Shown piece after piece: positions 1 through 9,607 of a stretch of 64,000 nucleotides of DNA (its first letter is position 1; each line of letters begins with the position of its first letter). A program made the position numbers and the translations under genes. A model generated the notes under the pieces. It saw only the letters and a list, made by a program, of their open reading frames with translations, was not told where the DNA came from and did no database searches. This DNA is from Acidobacteriota bacterium (GTDB lineage Bacteria; Acidobacteriota; Terriglobia; UBA7540). The DNA lies in assembly GCA_021787735.1 (NCBI GenBank), contig JAJYLL010000007.1, positions 23,724 through 87,723 of the forward strand, given 5' to 3'.

Positions 1-5
1 GATTA

Positions 6-1157
6 GTGATTATGCTTGTTCTCGGAATCGAATCCAGTTGTGACGAAACAGCGGCCGCTGTGGTGGAAGACGGCAAGCGAATTCTGTCAAATGTAGTCGC
101 TTCGCAAATCGCAATCCACGAAAGGTTCGGCGGTGTTGTGCCGGAACTGGCGTCGCGAGAGCATCTGAGAAAGATTGTGCCCATTGTCGACGAAGCCTGT
201 CAGCAGGCCGGGGCCCGGCTCGACGACATCGATGCAATTGCAGTTACCGAAGGCCCCGGTCTGATCGGCTCACTGCTGGTAGGCCTGGTTTACGGCAAAG
301 CGCTGGCACTTTCATTAAGGAAGCCTCTGGTCGGAGTGAACCATCTCGAAGGCCACATCCACGCGGTCCTGCTTCAGAATACGATGGAGCAGCAGGAGGG
401 CAAGCCCGTCCCCACCGCCGGTTTCCCGAACATCACCCTTGTGGTCTCGGGCGGGCACACCATCTTGTACCGCGTAGAATCGCATTCATCTCCGGGAAAT
501 GTCACCCCTTCATTTTCGTACCGGATGCTGGGGCAAACGCGCGATGACGCGGCTGGCGAAGCGTTTGACAAAGTCGCCAAACTGCTCGCTCTCGGCTATC
601 CCGGGGGGCCGGTCATAGATCGGCTGTCCAAGCACGGAAATCCACGCGCCTCTGAATTCGGCCGCATTCGAATGAAAGGCAACCAGCTTGATTTCAGTTT
701 TTCCGGTTTGAAAACTGCCGTGCTCTATCGAGTGCGAGGGACACCGCTCGCGGCTGAGGCGGAAGAACGGCGCGCATGGCGCGAGGCATCACCCGACAAG
801 CCCATTTTGGAAGAGCTCCGCGCTCATTGTTCCCAAGCCACGCTGGACCTTGTGGCTAGCTTTCAGGATGCGGTGGTTACCGACCTTATTGAACGTACCG
901 TTGCCGCTGCAAGCGCTGGCGGAATCTGGACCGTCTTTGCGTCCGGAGGCGTCGCATGCAATTCCCTGCTCCGGGAACATTTTGCAAAAGCCGCAGAGGA
1001 ACACGGATTTAACGTCTTCTTTCCCTCTCTACGCCTTTCCACCGACAACGCGGCTATGATCGCCGCCGCAGGTTACTACAAGCTGGCCACAGGACATTGT
1101 GATGATGCTTCCCTGAACGCCCACGCATCCTTCCCATTGGGCACCACTCTCGTATAA
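6..1157 (+). CDS. tsaD: tRNA N6-adenosine threonylcarbamoyltransferase TsaD
   Basis: TsaD transfers the threonylcarbamoyl group from TC-AMP to A37 of ANN-decoding tRNAs, working in the cytoplasm with TsaB and TsaE. The N-terminal GIESSCDETAAAVV segment, the metal-binding HLEGH motif near residue 115, VVSGGHT and the C-terminal FASGGVACN and STDNAAMIA motifs are all present, which makes this a complete Kae1/TsaD ASKHA-fold protein. The length (about 380 residues, with a modest insert near residues 235-275) is slightly above the usual 335-350. The frame opens with GTG at 6; an ATG two codons later fits the family start better. The upstream context is outside the window. No partner tsaB or tsaE is adjacent. 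Confidence 0.97.
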   Translation: MIMLVLGIESSCDETAAAVVEDGKRILSNVVASQIAIHERFGGVVPELASREHLRKIVPIVDEACQQAGARLDDIDAIAVTEGPGLIGSLLVGLVYGKALALSLRKPLVGVNHLEGHIHAVLLQNTMEQQEGKPVPTAGFPNITLVVSGGHTILYRVESHSSPGNVTPSFSYRMLGQTRDDAAGEAFDKVAKLLALGYPGGPVIDRLSKHGNPRASEFGRIRMKGNQLDFSFSGLKTAVLYRVRGTPLAAEAEERRAWREASPDKPILEELRAHCSQATLDLVASFQDAVVTDLIERTVAAASAGGIWTVFASGGVACNSLLREHFAKAAEEHGFNVFFPSLRLSTDNAAMIAAAGYYKLATGHCDDASLNAHASFPLGTTLV

Positions 1158-1356
1158 CGAATGCCCCTGCACTAGCAACTCCCGGCAATATCAGGAAGCC
1201 CATAACAACACTGCTGCACCGAGTGGTAAGGGTTCTCCTTACCGTTACAGGGTCGTTTTCTGCTAAGCTTTCGATTTGAGTTGGTTCATGCGCTACAAGC
1301 GGCCCGTGCTACCGGCAGGGCCGCGGAAATCTGAGGCCGCAGGAATACGGAAGCTC

Positions 1357-3471
1357 ATGCGCGTCGGTGTTGATACAGGCGGAACGTTCACGGATTGTGT
1401 GGTTACAGACAGCCGGGGCGTCAGAGTTATCAAGGTTTTTTCCGGTTCACCGGCCTCGCCGGAACAGGCCGGCAATGCAATTGTGGAGGGCGTGAGCCAA
1501 CTGGTTGGACAATCACCCGGCAGAACTCTCGACATCATTCACGGCACAACCGTCACCACCAACAGCCTGCTCGAAAGGCGTGGCGCGCGGGTCGCGCTGG
1601 TCACCACCGAAGGATTTGAAGACCTGATTGAAATCGGCCGCCAGGCACGGCCCAAACTTTACGATCTGGACATACGCCGCGAACCTCCGCTGATTCCTCG
1701 ACGCATGCGATTCGGATTGCGCGAACGCACAGCGGCTGACGGAAGTATCCTTGTTCGGCCGGCCGAGCAGGAGCTCGGCAAGCTCAAGAACAAGATCCTG
1801 CGTTCTGGCGCGGAATCAATCGCCGTGTGCCTTCTGTTCTCATTTTCGAATCCCGCCAACGAGCAGCGCGTCATCCGAGCGCTCCGGGAAATTAAGATCC
1901 CACTCTCAATCTCACACCTGATCCTTCCCGAGTTCCGCGAGTACGAGAGGCTTTCAACCACCGTCATCAACGCTTACCTGATGCCGCGGGTTGGCTCGTA
2001 CTTGTCAAGTCTGGAAGATGGAGCGGCAAAGAGGTTCGCCTCGCTCAGCAACAAAACGCATCTCAGCAGAAGTCGGACGCGCGTTCGCGTTTTTGTCATG
2101 GAATCGAGTGGAGGCATCACAACCGCACGGCACGCCGCACGGGAGCCGGTGCGAACTATCCTTTCCGGCCCGGCCGGAGGCGTTGCGGCGGCGGTCCGGC
2201 TCGCAGAACATCTGGGAATCCGGCAAGCCATCAGCTTCGACATGGGAGGAACTTCCACCGACGTCTGCCTGTTTGAAGGCAGTGCGCGGCTTACCAACGA
2301 AACCACGCTCGGGGGGCTTCCGGTCGCAGTTCCTGTGATTGACGTCCATTCGGTCGGAGCCGGCGGCGGGTCACTGACCCGCATTGACGCTGGTGGCGCT
2401 CTTCGAGTAGGGCCGGAAAGCGCAGGAGCAACTCCAGGCCCGGTCTGTTACGGCCACGGTGGACATCGGCCGACCGTCACGGACGCGAACCTTATTCTGG
2501 GAAGGCTCGACCCTGACCATTTTCTTGGCGGCTCTTTTCCCTTGAAGCCTGAAGCCGCCCAGGAAGCGTTTGAGGCGTTCATTCGGAATGAAAGAACAAA
2601 ATCTAGGGCAACCGGGCGACTCCTTAACAGTCCGATCGAACTCGCCCGCGGGATCATCGCCGTAGCCAATGCCAACATGGAACGTGCGCTGCGAGTGATT
2701 TCCGTCGAGCGAGGGCATGACCCGCGGGAGTTTGCGATGATCGCTTTCGGGGGCGCTGGAGGATTGCAGGCCGCCGACCTCGCAAGCGCCCTTGGGGTGG
2801 CGCGCGTCATCATCCCCGCAAACCCTGGAACGTTTTCTGCGCTTGGCATCCTGATGTCAGATGCAATCAAAGACGTGTCGCAATCCGTCCTCATGCCAGT
2901 TCCTGCAAGTTCACCAGGTCCACCGTCTGATTCATTCGAGCGCTGCCTGAATGATATTTCACGCCGGTTCCGCCAGATCGAACAAGCCGCCCGCGCAGAA
3001 CTCCGCCGCGATCATTTTCCGCCGGGCAAAATCCGGGTAGAAAAACAGATTGACGTACGCTACGTCGGACAGTCCTACGAGCTGATGATTCCCTTTTCGC
3101 CGCAATTTCTGGAAGAGTTCAAACGCCTTCACGAGAAAACTTATGGTTACTCGCATGGCCACAAGCCCCTTGAGGTCGTTAATCTGCGCCTGCGCCTGAC
3201 GGTCCCGACTGCTGCGCGACATGTACCACAACGAACCATCAGGGCACGCGCCAGCCAAATTGACAAGGCCGTGGTGAAGCACAAGCGTGTCTGGTTTGGG
3301 AATCAATTCCATCAAACGCCTCTCTATGAACGGGACCGCCTTGGCCGAGGCGTACAATTTAATGGACCCGCTGTAGTGGTCGAATACAGCTCCACTACAG
3401 TTGTGCCTCCCGGTTTTTGCTGCCGTGTGGATAACGGCCTGAACATGGTGTTGACCTGCAATGCGAATTGA
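1357..3471 (+). CDS. hyuA: Hydantoinase A / 5-oxoprolinase family, subunit A
   Basis: This is the ATP-dependent HyuA-type subunit of N-methylhydantoinase, oxoprolinase or acetone-carboxylase-like enzymes, which open cyclic amides with ATP hydrolysis. Family motifs seen are GVDTGGTFTDCVV at the N terminus, GTTVTTNSLLER, SGPAGGVAAAV and SFDMGGTSTDVCL of the ASKHA ATPase fold. The track begins at a TTG at 1276, but the ATG at 1357 puts the conserved GVDTGGTFTD two residues from the start, as in homologues, giving about 704 residues. The stop overlaps the hyuB start by 11 bases, so the two are translationally coupled. The exact substrate cannot be read from sequence; hydantoin, 5-oxoproline or a related cyclic amide are all possible. 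Confidence 0.93.
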   Translation: MRVGVDTGGTFTDCVVTDSRGVRVIKVFSGSPASPEQAGNAIVEGVSQLVGQSPGRTLDIIHGTTVTTNSLLERRGARVALVTTEGFEDLIEIGRQARPKLYDLDIRREPPLIPRRMRFGLRERTAADGSILVRPAEQELGKLKNKILRSGAESIAVCLLFSFSNPANEQRVIRALREIKIPLSISHLILPEFREYERLSTTVINAYLMPRVGSYLSSLEDGAAKRFASLSNKTHLSRSRTRVRVFVMESSGGITTARHAAREPVRTILSGPAGGVAAAVRLAEHLGIRQAISFDMGGTSTDVCLFEGSARLTNETTLGGLPVAVPVIDVHSVGAGGGSLTRIDAGGALRVGPESAGATPGPVCYGHGGHRPTVTDANLILGRLDPDHFLGGSFPLKPEAAQEAFEAFIRNERTKSRATGRLLNSPIELARGIIAVANANMERALRVISVERGHDPREFAMIAFGGAGGLQAADLASALGVARVIIPANPGTFSALGILMSDAIKDVSQSVLMPVPASSPGPPSDSFERCLNDISRRFRQIEQAARAELRRDHFPPGKIRVEKQIDVRYVGQSYELMIPFSPQFLEEFKRLHEKTYGYSHGHKPLEVVNLRLRLTVPTAARHVPQRTIRARASQIDKAVVKHKRVWFGNQFHQTPLYERDRLGRGVQFNGPAVVVEYSSTTVVPPGFCCRVDNGLNMVLTCNAN

Positions 3472-5089
3472 TCCGGCAGAACTCGAAATCTTCAAGAATC
3501 TTTTCCACTCGGTCGCGGAAGAGATGGGTGCCGCGCTGCGCCGCTCTGCGTTCTCGCCAAACATCAAGGAACGGCGCGATTACTCGTGCGCGGTGTTTGA
3601 CGGCCGCGGGGAGGCTGTGGCCATGGGCGACCACATGCCCGTCCATCTGGGTTCGATGCCCGGGTCCGTGGCCGCGGCCATCAAAAGCCTGTCACCGGGG
3701 CCCGGCGACATCGTCGTGCTTAACGATCCTTTTGCCGGGGGTACTCATCTTCCCGACCTCACCTGCGTCATGCCGGTTTTTGCCGGGGCAAGCGAACGAC
3801 AGATGAAATCCGCTCCGCTTTTCTACGTCGCCAATCGCGCTCACCACTCGGACGTAGGAGGCGCACAGCCTGGATCCATGGGACTGAGCGAGGAGATTTT
3901 TCAGGAAGGGCTGCGCATCCCTCCGGTGCTGCTGGTTCGCGACGGACAGCCACAGAGGGACGTCATCGCGATGCTGCTTGCCAACGTGCGAACTCCAACG
4001 GAGCGCGAGGGTGACCTAACAGCCCAGATCGCAGCGTGCAAGCTGGGCGAGCAACGTCTTCAGGAAATGACGCAAAAGTATGGCGTGTGCAAGATTGATT
4101 TCTATCTCAAAGCGCTCCAACGGTATTCGGCCAGCCTGATGCGCCACGCGCTCCGCCGGATTCCCAACGGAACCTATCGCGCGGAAGATTTTCTTGACGA
4201 TGACGGATTTTCAACGCAGCCGGTGCGATTGCGAGTCGCCATCCAAATTCACGAAGGCCGCGCAACCGTGGACTTTACGGGGTCTTCGCCTCAGTGCCGA
4301 GGCAGCATTAACGCCGTACTGGCCATTACAACTTCTGCGGTCTTCTATGTTTTCCGCTGCCTGCTGGGCGAAGACGTTCCCGCCTGCTCGGGATTGCTGG
4401 AACCCGTTGAAATCGTCGCCCCCGAGGGCACCGTCGTCAACGCGCGTCCTCCGGCCGCAGTTGCAGCCGGCAACGTGGAAACCTCACAGCGAATCGTGGA
4501 CGTTCTGTTGCGGGCGTTGGCCAGGGCACTGCCCCGTCGCATCCCGGCGGCAAGTTCGGGTACGATGAACAATCTGTCGTTCGGAGGAATGGATCCGCAC
4601 ACAGGCAAGCCGTTTGCCTATTACGAAACCATCGCAGGCGGCATGGGCGCCCGCCCTGCGGGAGAAGGCTTGAGCGGCGTTCACACGCACATGACCAATT
4701 CGCTGAACACTCCTGTTGAAGCGCTCGAATCCCATTTCCCTGTCCGCGTTTTGCGCACCTCGCTCCGCCAGGGCTCAGGAGGCCGCGGCCAATTCCTTGG
4801 GGGCGACGGCATCATTCGCGAAATCGAGTTTCTCACTAAGGTCCGTTGCAGCATCCTGTCTGACCGGCGGCGTTTTCCGCCATATGGTCTTGCAGGAGGG
4901 CAACCGGGAAAGCCGGGAAAGAATATGCTGGTAGTGAAAGGCAAGGCGCGCAGGCTTCCTTCAAAAGTCGTCCTTAATGTGCCTGCAGGAGGCGTTCTGA
5001 AAATCGAAACTCCAGGCGGCGGCGGATGGGGAAGAGTTCAACAGGCAAGAATCGCAAGGAATAATCGCAGAATCTTAAAGGAGAAATAA
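3461..5089 (+). CDS. hyuB: Hydantoinase B / oxoprolinase family, subunit B
   Basis: This is the partner of the upstream HyuA subunit. Recognisable features are the N-terminal FKNLFHSVAEEMGAAL and SPNIKERRDYSCAVFD segments, the HMPVHLGSMP motif, NDPFAGGTHLPDLT and the C-terminal glycine-rich GGGGWG typical of HyuB. The length of 542 residues is normal for the family (500-590). Its ATG lies inside the last codons of hyuA, and its stop overlaps the next start as TAATG, so three genes form one tightly coupled operon. The A and B subunits together hydrolyse a cyclic amide; the asparaginase-like third gene suggests a role in salvaging modified amino acids or peptides, which is inference. Confidence 0.92.
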   Translation: MRIDPAELEIFKNLFHSVAEEMGAALRRSAFSPNIKERRDYSCAVFDGRGEAVAMGDHMPVHLGSMPGSVAAAIKSLSPGPGDIVVLNDPFAGGTHLPDLTCVMPVFAGASERQMKSAPLFYVANRAHHSDVGGAQPGSMGLSEEIFQEGLRIPPVLLVRDGQPQRDVIAMLLANVRTPTEREGDLTAQIAACKLGEQRLQEMTQKYGVCKIDFYLKALQRYSASLMRHALRRIPNGTYRAEDFLDDDGFSTQPVRLRVAIQIHEGRATVDFTGSSPQCRGSINAVLAITTSAVFYVFRCLLGEDVPACSGLLEPVEIVAPEGTVVNARPPAAVAAGNVETSQRIVDVLLRALARALPRRIPAASSGTMNNLSFGGMDPHTGKPFAYYETIAGGMGARPAGEGLSGVHTHMTNSLNTPVEALESHFPVRVLRTSLRQGSGGRGQFLGGDGIIREIEFLTKVRCSILSDRRRFPPYGLAGGQPGKPGKNMLVVKGKARRLPSKVVLNVPAGGVLKIETPGGGGWGRVQQARIARNNRRILKEK

Positions 5090-6060
5090 TGGACAACGTA
5101 AATCGTAGAGACTTTATGAAATCAATTGCCGCGGCCGGGGCGCTTGCCAGTGTTCCCGCACAGGCGGCGGAGTCAAATGACGGTGGACCCGTCTTCCTGG
5201 CGACATGGAAGCACGGGCTGCCGGCTGTCAACCGTGCGGCCGAGGTTTTCCACCAGGGTGGGAGCTTGCTGGATGCCATCGAAAAAGGGATCAATATTCC
5301 CGAAGAAGACCCGGAGGTGACGAGCGTCGGTTACGGCGGCCTGCCCAACTCCGAAGGAACTGTCGAACTGGATGCCGGCATCATGGACGGAACCCGGCAC
5401 CGCGCCGGCGCCGTCACCGGCCTCCGAGGAGTAAAGACCCCGATTTCCGTGGCGCGGCTTGTCCTTGAAAAGACCAGCCACACGACCATTGGAGGAATCG
5501 GCCTTCAGGAGTTCGCACGGAACATGGGATACCACCCTGAGCAATTGCTGACTCCTAACAGCCTGAAGAAGTGGATGGAGTGGAAAGCCGACCCTCACCA
5601 CCAGACCTTCTGGCTGAGTCCTGAGAATCACGACACGATCGGCGTGGTGGCAACGGACGGCAAAGGCCACATCGTGGCTGGATGTTCAACATCCGGATTG
5701 GCATGGAAAATTCCGGGCCGGGTTGCGGACTCTCCCCTGGTGGGGTGCGGTTTTTACGCCGACGACCGCGCAGGAGGAGCTTCCGCCACGGGTGACGGCG
5801 ACTTGATGACCAATTACTGCACCAGCGTCTCGATTGTTCATATGATGGGGCGCGGGGCGTCGCCGCAGGAAGCCTGTGAGGAATTGCTTCGGGATATGGT
5901 CAAGGCAATCCCCAAAAACAAAGTGGCCGCGTGTGCGGTTATCGCCATGAACACTCGCGGCGAGGTCGGCGCCGCTTCGATGAATCCTCAGTTCCACCTG
6001 CAGTACGCACTTTGGAAGTCTGGCAAGAGCCAGATGCTGGATTCCAAGGACGTTTACTGA
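5089..6060 (+). CDS. Tat-exported N4-(beta-N-acetylglucosaminyl)-L-asparaginase family protein
   Basis: This is an Ntn-hydrolase of the aspartylglucosaminidase / isoaspartyl peptidase family. The precursor self-cleaves before a threonine, which becomes the nucleophile. The NHDTIGVVATDGKG segment near residue 185 contains the cleavage site (D|T), and the downstream GDGD substrate-binding turn is present. The N terminus carries a twin-arginine signal (NRRDFMKSIAAAGALAS) with an AQA-type cleavage site near residue 26, so the mature enzyme should fold in the cytoplasm and act in the periplasm. At 323 residues it is full length. The start overlaps the hyuB stop by one base. The pairing of an exported asparaginase with a cytoplasmic cyclic-amide hydrolase is unusual. 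Confidence 0.92.
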   Translation: MDNVNRRDFMKSIAAAGALASVPAQAAESNDGGPVFLATWKHGLPAVNRAAEVFHQGGSLLDAIEKGINIPEEDPEVTSVGYGGLPNSEGTVELDAGIMDGTRHRAGAVTGLRGVKTPISVARLVLEKTSHTTIGGIGLQEFARNMGYHPEQLLTPNSLKKWMEWKADPHHQTFWLSPENHDTIGVVATDGKGHIVAGCSTSGLAWKIPGRVADSPLVGCGFYADDRAGGASATGDGDLMTNYCTSVSIVHMMGRGASPQEACEELLRDMVKAIPKNKVAACAVIAMNTRGEVGAASMNPQFHLQYALWKSGKSQMLDSKDVY

Positions 6061-6111
6061 AGGGTAGCATCTGGAAACTGCCGAACATAAGAAGCCACGA
6101 TCGCAGCAGGC

Positions 6112-9100
6112 TTAACCTGCGCTCGTGCCTTCCGCACGAGGGGCCATACCACCAGCAACCAGCATCCAGGCCAGAACCAGCAGGCTAAGTATCAACAGCG
6201 AAACCCCATTCCATCGGAAGAACGTCGAAGGTTGCGATAATAGTTGGACCAGCGGCGAGGCAACCTGAAGGCAGAATATCGCTGCCACGTAGGCGAGAAT
6301 ATTTGATCGGAAGAACCAGGCGATGACCACCACGGCTGCAGCCAGCGGCAATAATCCCATGACCCATCCGGCCGCATATTCACGAACCGAGTGCGCACCC
6401 GCCGGACCCAGGCCCACAACGGCCAGCAAGGCAATCGGCCAGATCCACCATGCCCGGCGCGACCAGCCTGACCGTACCAGGTAGATCAGGATTCCAAGAA
6501 GAGAAGCGTAAACAACTGTAAAAATGAGGGCGTGCAGCAGCACCGCTATCCCCGGCCATGAAGTATCCATCAGGCTTGGGAAGATCTCAAATGAGACGGG
6601 TGCAAATGCCTGGAAGCGGTCGGAAATGGCCGCGTTCACTTGCGAAGTCCCCGCTGCGGCCGCAACGCCGAGAATCAAAGCGATTAGTGCGTCCCGCCGC
6701 CACGTTCGCCTCGCCGCCCCCTTGAAGATCATCCAGGCATCCTGGTACAGGCTGGTCACCAGTGCCACGACAAGCCACCCGATAAGTCCCATCAACAAGG
6801 GAGACACCGCCAGACTGACGCCCAGCATAATCCAGAAATTACTGAGTGAGATTGAAGTGGGGTATCGCTTATAGAGGAGAGGGATAGAAGTTAACTCCAT
6901 CAAAAGCATCAACACCGCCAGCGCAACGCCCACCCACAGAGAGCGCAGCCACAGGATTTTACCGGCGCGCACCTGGTTAACAAACAGCATAATCGCGAGT
7001 GCGGTTAAGCCAATCAGAAGGAGGCTCTCCAGGCCGCGCAGGATCGAGTTTCCGAGGTGCGAAGCTTCGCGCTGGCGGGTCCACGTCTCAGGCAGCTTGA
7101 AGTACCTTGAAGTGCCCACCACCTTATCACCGGCAATGTCCACCGAAACGCGGAAATGCGCGTCTCCCACGTTAAGCGGATCGCCCGGCTTCACTTGCCA
7201 GGTAAGCGTGTAGTCTTCTCGCGCTTTCCGCTTTCTCGCCTCGGAATTCTGAAGTTCAAAGTCCGCAAGCTGATAATCTTTGCGCTGTAGAAAGTCCTCC
7301 GCCAGCGAACGGGCGGCATCGGCAGAAAGTGTTGCTCCCGGCGCGTTCTCATCAAGGATGTGCCGGTCGCCGAATACCTGGTTGTCGATGGGGTCAACAA
7401 ACACGCGGTATTCCTCTCTCTGCAACGGCCTGAAAAAGCGCACTTCCCACAATTCCAGGTGCGTGGCCCGCCTGTAAAGCTGCTCAGAATCTCTGATGGA
7501 AAGATGCTCCAGCATATATCTCAGCGTCAGAGGATCCACATTTTCATCCAGCCATGCGGCACGGTGGTACTCCTGTACCTTCACGCCCTTCCCTTCCAGA
7601 TAGGCCACTGCTGCGCTCTCCGCTTCAGACCGGGCGAAATGAATCTTGATGTCCCGGCCAAAGCGATAGGCAGGAATAAAGGCCAACCCGGCAAGGGCTA
7701 ATATCAAGACTCCCGCCACCATTACCCGACGTCTTTGCAGGGCCTGGTAGATCAAGGGTGATTCAGCTTCCGCACCGCCTTCCGCTTTGGGCGCACGTCT
7801 GATTCCGACGCTTTCGTTCGTTATCTCGGATTCGTCAGAAAAAGTGCCGCTCTTCAGGTAGGCAATCAAGGCCACGATCAGCGGAATCAGCATGATGCCG
7901 GCGGTCAATCCGCCGGAGATCTTTAAATACTCATTTGAAGAACGCAGCAGAAGAAAGGCGGTGTATAGCGCGTCCACTGAGTAATGCCAGATCAGCGTGG
8001 CAAAAATACCAAACCGGAGCATGATGAGGCCCACGATGATCCCGCCAACGCCAACTTCAATTCCGCGAATAAAAAATGGCTGGTTCGGGTAGGCGGAATG
8101 GAGAAACCCCCAGATAAATGCGGCCAGGATCACTCCCGCTGCTCGAGAGCGAAAGATCTTTTCAAGGTAAGGAACGCCGAATGCTCTGAACTGCAATTCC
8201 TCAGAAACGGCAGGGAAAAAGCCCATCAGGAGTACCGCGATCCAGGGAATGCGTGTGTTCAGCAGATTCGAAAACGGAATGTCGGCCGGCGCCCAGGCCC
8301 CCAGCTTATCAGCGGCCAGATAAAAAACCGTCTGATAGGCAAAAAAGAAAAACGTCATGGCAATGCCCACGACATTGGCGATAAAGAAGGCCCGTGACCG
8401 CAAGCCGCGCCAGCTCAGAGTTCGGCGCAACGAAGCCAGCCGCGGAAGGCCCTCACGATAGACAGGCTCCGCGCAGGCAACGATCAGAAATATGAAAGCG
8501 CCGTACATAAGCGCGACCAGAGTCGCGTTACGGAAGTACCCTGCGATAAAACTCGAATAGGAATCGGTTGTGGAGTATCCAAACTGGCTGAGAGAGAATG
8601 AGTTCAGTTGTTCCAGGAAGGAAAGGACGGTCGCAACAACTCCAAATGCCGCCGCCATCCGGAGCGGCACGTCATGGTCGCGCAGCCTCTTCACCAGAAT
8701 GATCAGCATCGCGAGGCTGAGCAGCACAAAGAAAACCTCATCCACCAGTTGCGCGGAGTTGTTGCGGGAGCGGAGGCTCTGGTAATCCCTGATCCACTGG
8801 TCGGGAATCTTGACATACTCGCCATAACCTGCAACCTGGTCGCCATCGACATCCACTTCGACACGATAGCTTCCGTCGCCCAGGTTTACGCTCTTCTCCT
8901 TCCAGGTAAAGCTGTAGTCCCTCCTTGCCGGCCGCTTTTGAGATTCGGAATCAAGGAACTCGAGACCGGAAAGGTCCCTGTGCATCGTGGTCTGAAGAAA
9001 CTGCTCGGCTATTTGTCGCGCCTGTTCCGGACTCAAGGAAGCGCCCGGCGCCGCATCCGGAATTTCGTGGTCAAAGCCCACCACCTGACCTTGCGTGTCA

Positions 9101-9465
9101 ACGTCCACCCGAAATTCTTCCTTCTGTTGGGGCCTGAACCAGCGGTGCGACCAGCGCCACAGGTGGATAGGACCACTGGTCAACTTGTCCATCGCGGCCA
9201 GCCCCTGGGTGCGCTCGAGATAGGTCTTGGCCTCGTCGTCGTAAGAGAAAATAGCGACGTGGCGGTATGCCGCAATGTTAAAGCCACGGGCGGAAAGAAA
9301 CTTTTCCGCAATGGGAAGCGAATCGGCGCGATTGACTCGCAAGGTGAGCGAGGCTTCCGGGAACGCCCTGGAAAAATATTTAACGCCGATCACCAGCGAT
9401 ACGGCAGCCACTGCTATGGCAATGACAATGACTTTGTGTTCGCGAGCTCCAAGTTTCACAGGCAT
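6112..9465 (-). CDS. Large duplicated CPBP-family intramembrane metalloprotease
   Basis: This integral membrane protein of about 1117 residues is built from two related halves. Each half starts with an N-terminal membrane anchor and a PepSY-like extracytoplasmic region, then a bundle of transmembrane helices. Segments such as RWFRPQQKEEFRVDVD (first half) and RFFRPLQREEYRVFVD (second half) show the internal duplication. Only the first half has the CPBP catalytic motifs, EELQFRAF and FIWGFLHS. The second half retains helices but no EExxxR, so it is probably structural. The track starts at 9492; the ATG at 9465 has an AGAGG ribosome site seven bases upstream and is preferred. CPBP proteins include Rce1-type proteases and bacteriocin self-immunity proteins; the substrate here is unknown. 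Confidence 0.85.
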   Translation of the reverse strand: MPVKLGAREHKVIVIAIAVAAVSLVIGVKYFSRAFPEASLTLRVNRADSLPIAEKFLSARGFNIAAYRHVAIFSYDDEAKTYLERTQGLAAMDKLTSGPIHLWRWSHRWFRPQQKEEFRVDVDTQGQVVGFDHEIPDAAPGASLSPEQARQIAEQFLQTTMHRDLSGLEFLDSESQKRPARRDYSFTWKEKSVNLGDGSYRVEVDVDGDQVAGYGEYVKIPDQWIRDYQSLRSRNNSAQLVDEVFFVLLSLAMLIILVKRLRDHDVPLRMAAAFGVVATVLSFLEQLNSFSLSQFGYSTTDSYSSFIAGYFRNATLVALMYGAFIFLIVACAEPVYREGLPRLASLRRTLSWRGLRSRAFFIANVVGIAMTFFFFAYQTVFYLAADKLGAWAPADIPFSNLLNTRIPWIAVLLMGFFPAVSEELQFRAFGVPYLEKIFRSRAAGVILAAFIWGFLHSAYPNQPFFIRGIEVGVGGIIVGLIMLRFGIFATLIWHYSVDALYTAFLLLRSSNEYLKISGGLTAGIMLIPLIVALIAYLKSGTFSDESEITNESVGIRRAPKAEGGAEAESPLIYQALQRRRVMVAGVLILALAGLAFIPAYRFGRDIKIHFARSEAESAAVAYLEGKGVKVQEYHRAAWLDENVDPLTLRYMLEHLSIRDSEQLYRRATHLELWEVRFFRPLQREEYRVFVDPIDNQVFGDRHILDENAPGATLSADAARSLAEDFLQRKDYQLADFELQNSEARKRKAREDYTLTWQVKPGDPLNVGDAHFRVSVDIAGDKVVGTSRYFKLPETWTRQREASHLGNSILRGLESLLLIGLTALAIMLFVNQVRAGKILWLRSLWVGVALAVLMLLMELTSIPLLYKRYPTSISLSNFWIMLGVSLAVSPLLMGLIGWLVVALVTSLYQDAWMIFKGAARRTWRRDALIALILGVAAAAGTSQVNAAISDRFQAFAPVSFEIFPSLMDTSWPGIAVLLHALIFTVVYASLLGILIYLVRSGWSRRAWWIWPIALLAVVGLGPAGAHSVREYAAGWVMGLLPLAAAVVVIAWFFRSNILAYVAAIFCLQVASPLVQLLSQPSTFFRWNGVSLLILSLLVLAWMLVAGGMAPRAEGTSAG

Positions 9466-9607
9466 AGGGACCTCTGAAAGGGGCGGATGCATTCAAACTG
9501 TCACGAGGATTATACCAGTCACCCCGCCGGTCAATGCGAGGAATCGGGGGCAAGACAAAAAAATGCTGCGGTAGCCTTCGACAAGGGTTTCTGCCGCCGA
9601 AAAGCCC

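Noticed and set aside
8608-9477. 289-residue plus ORF
   Set aside because: Shadow of the CPBP gene on the other strand.
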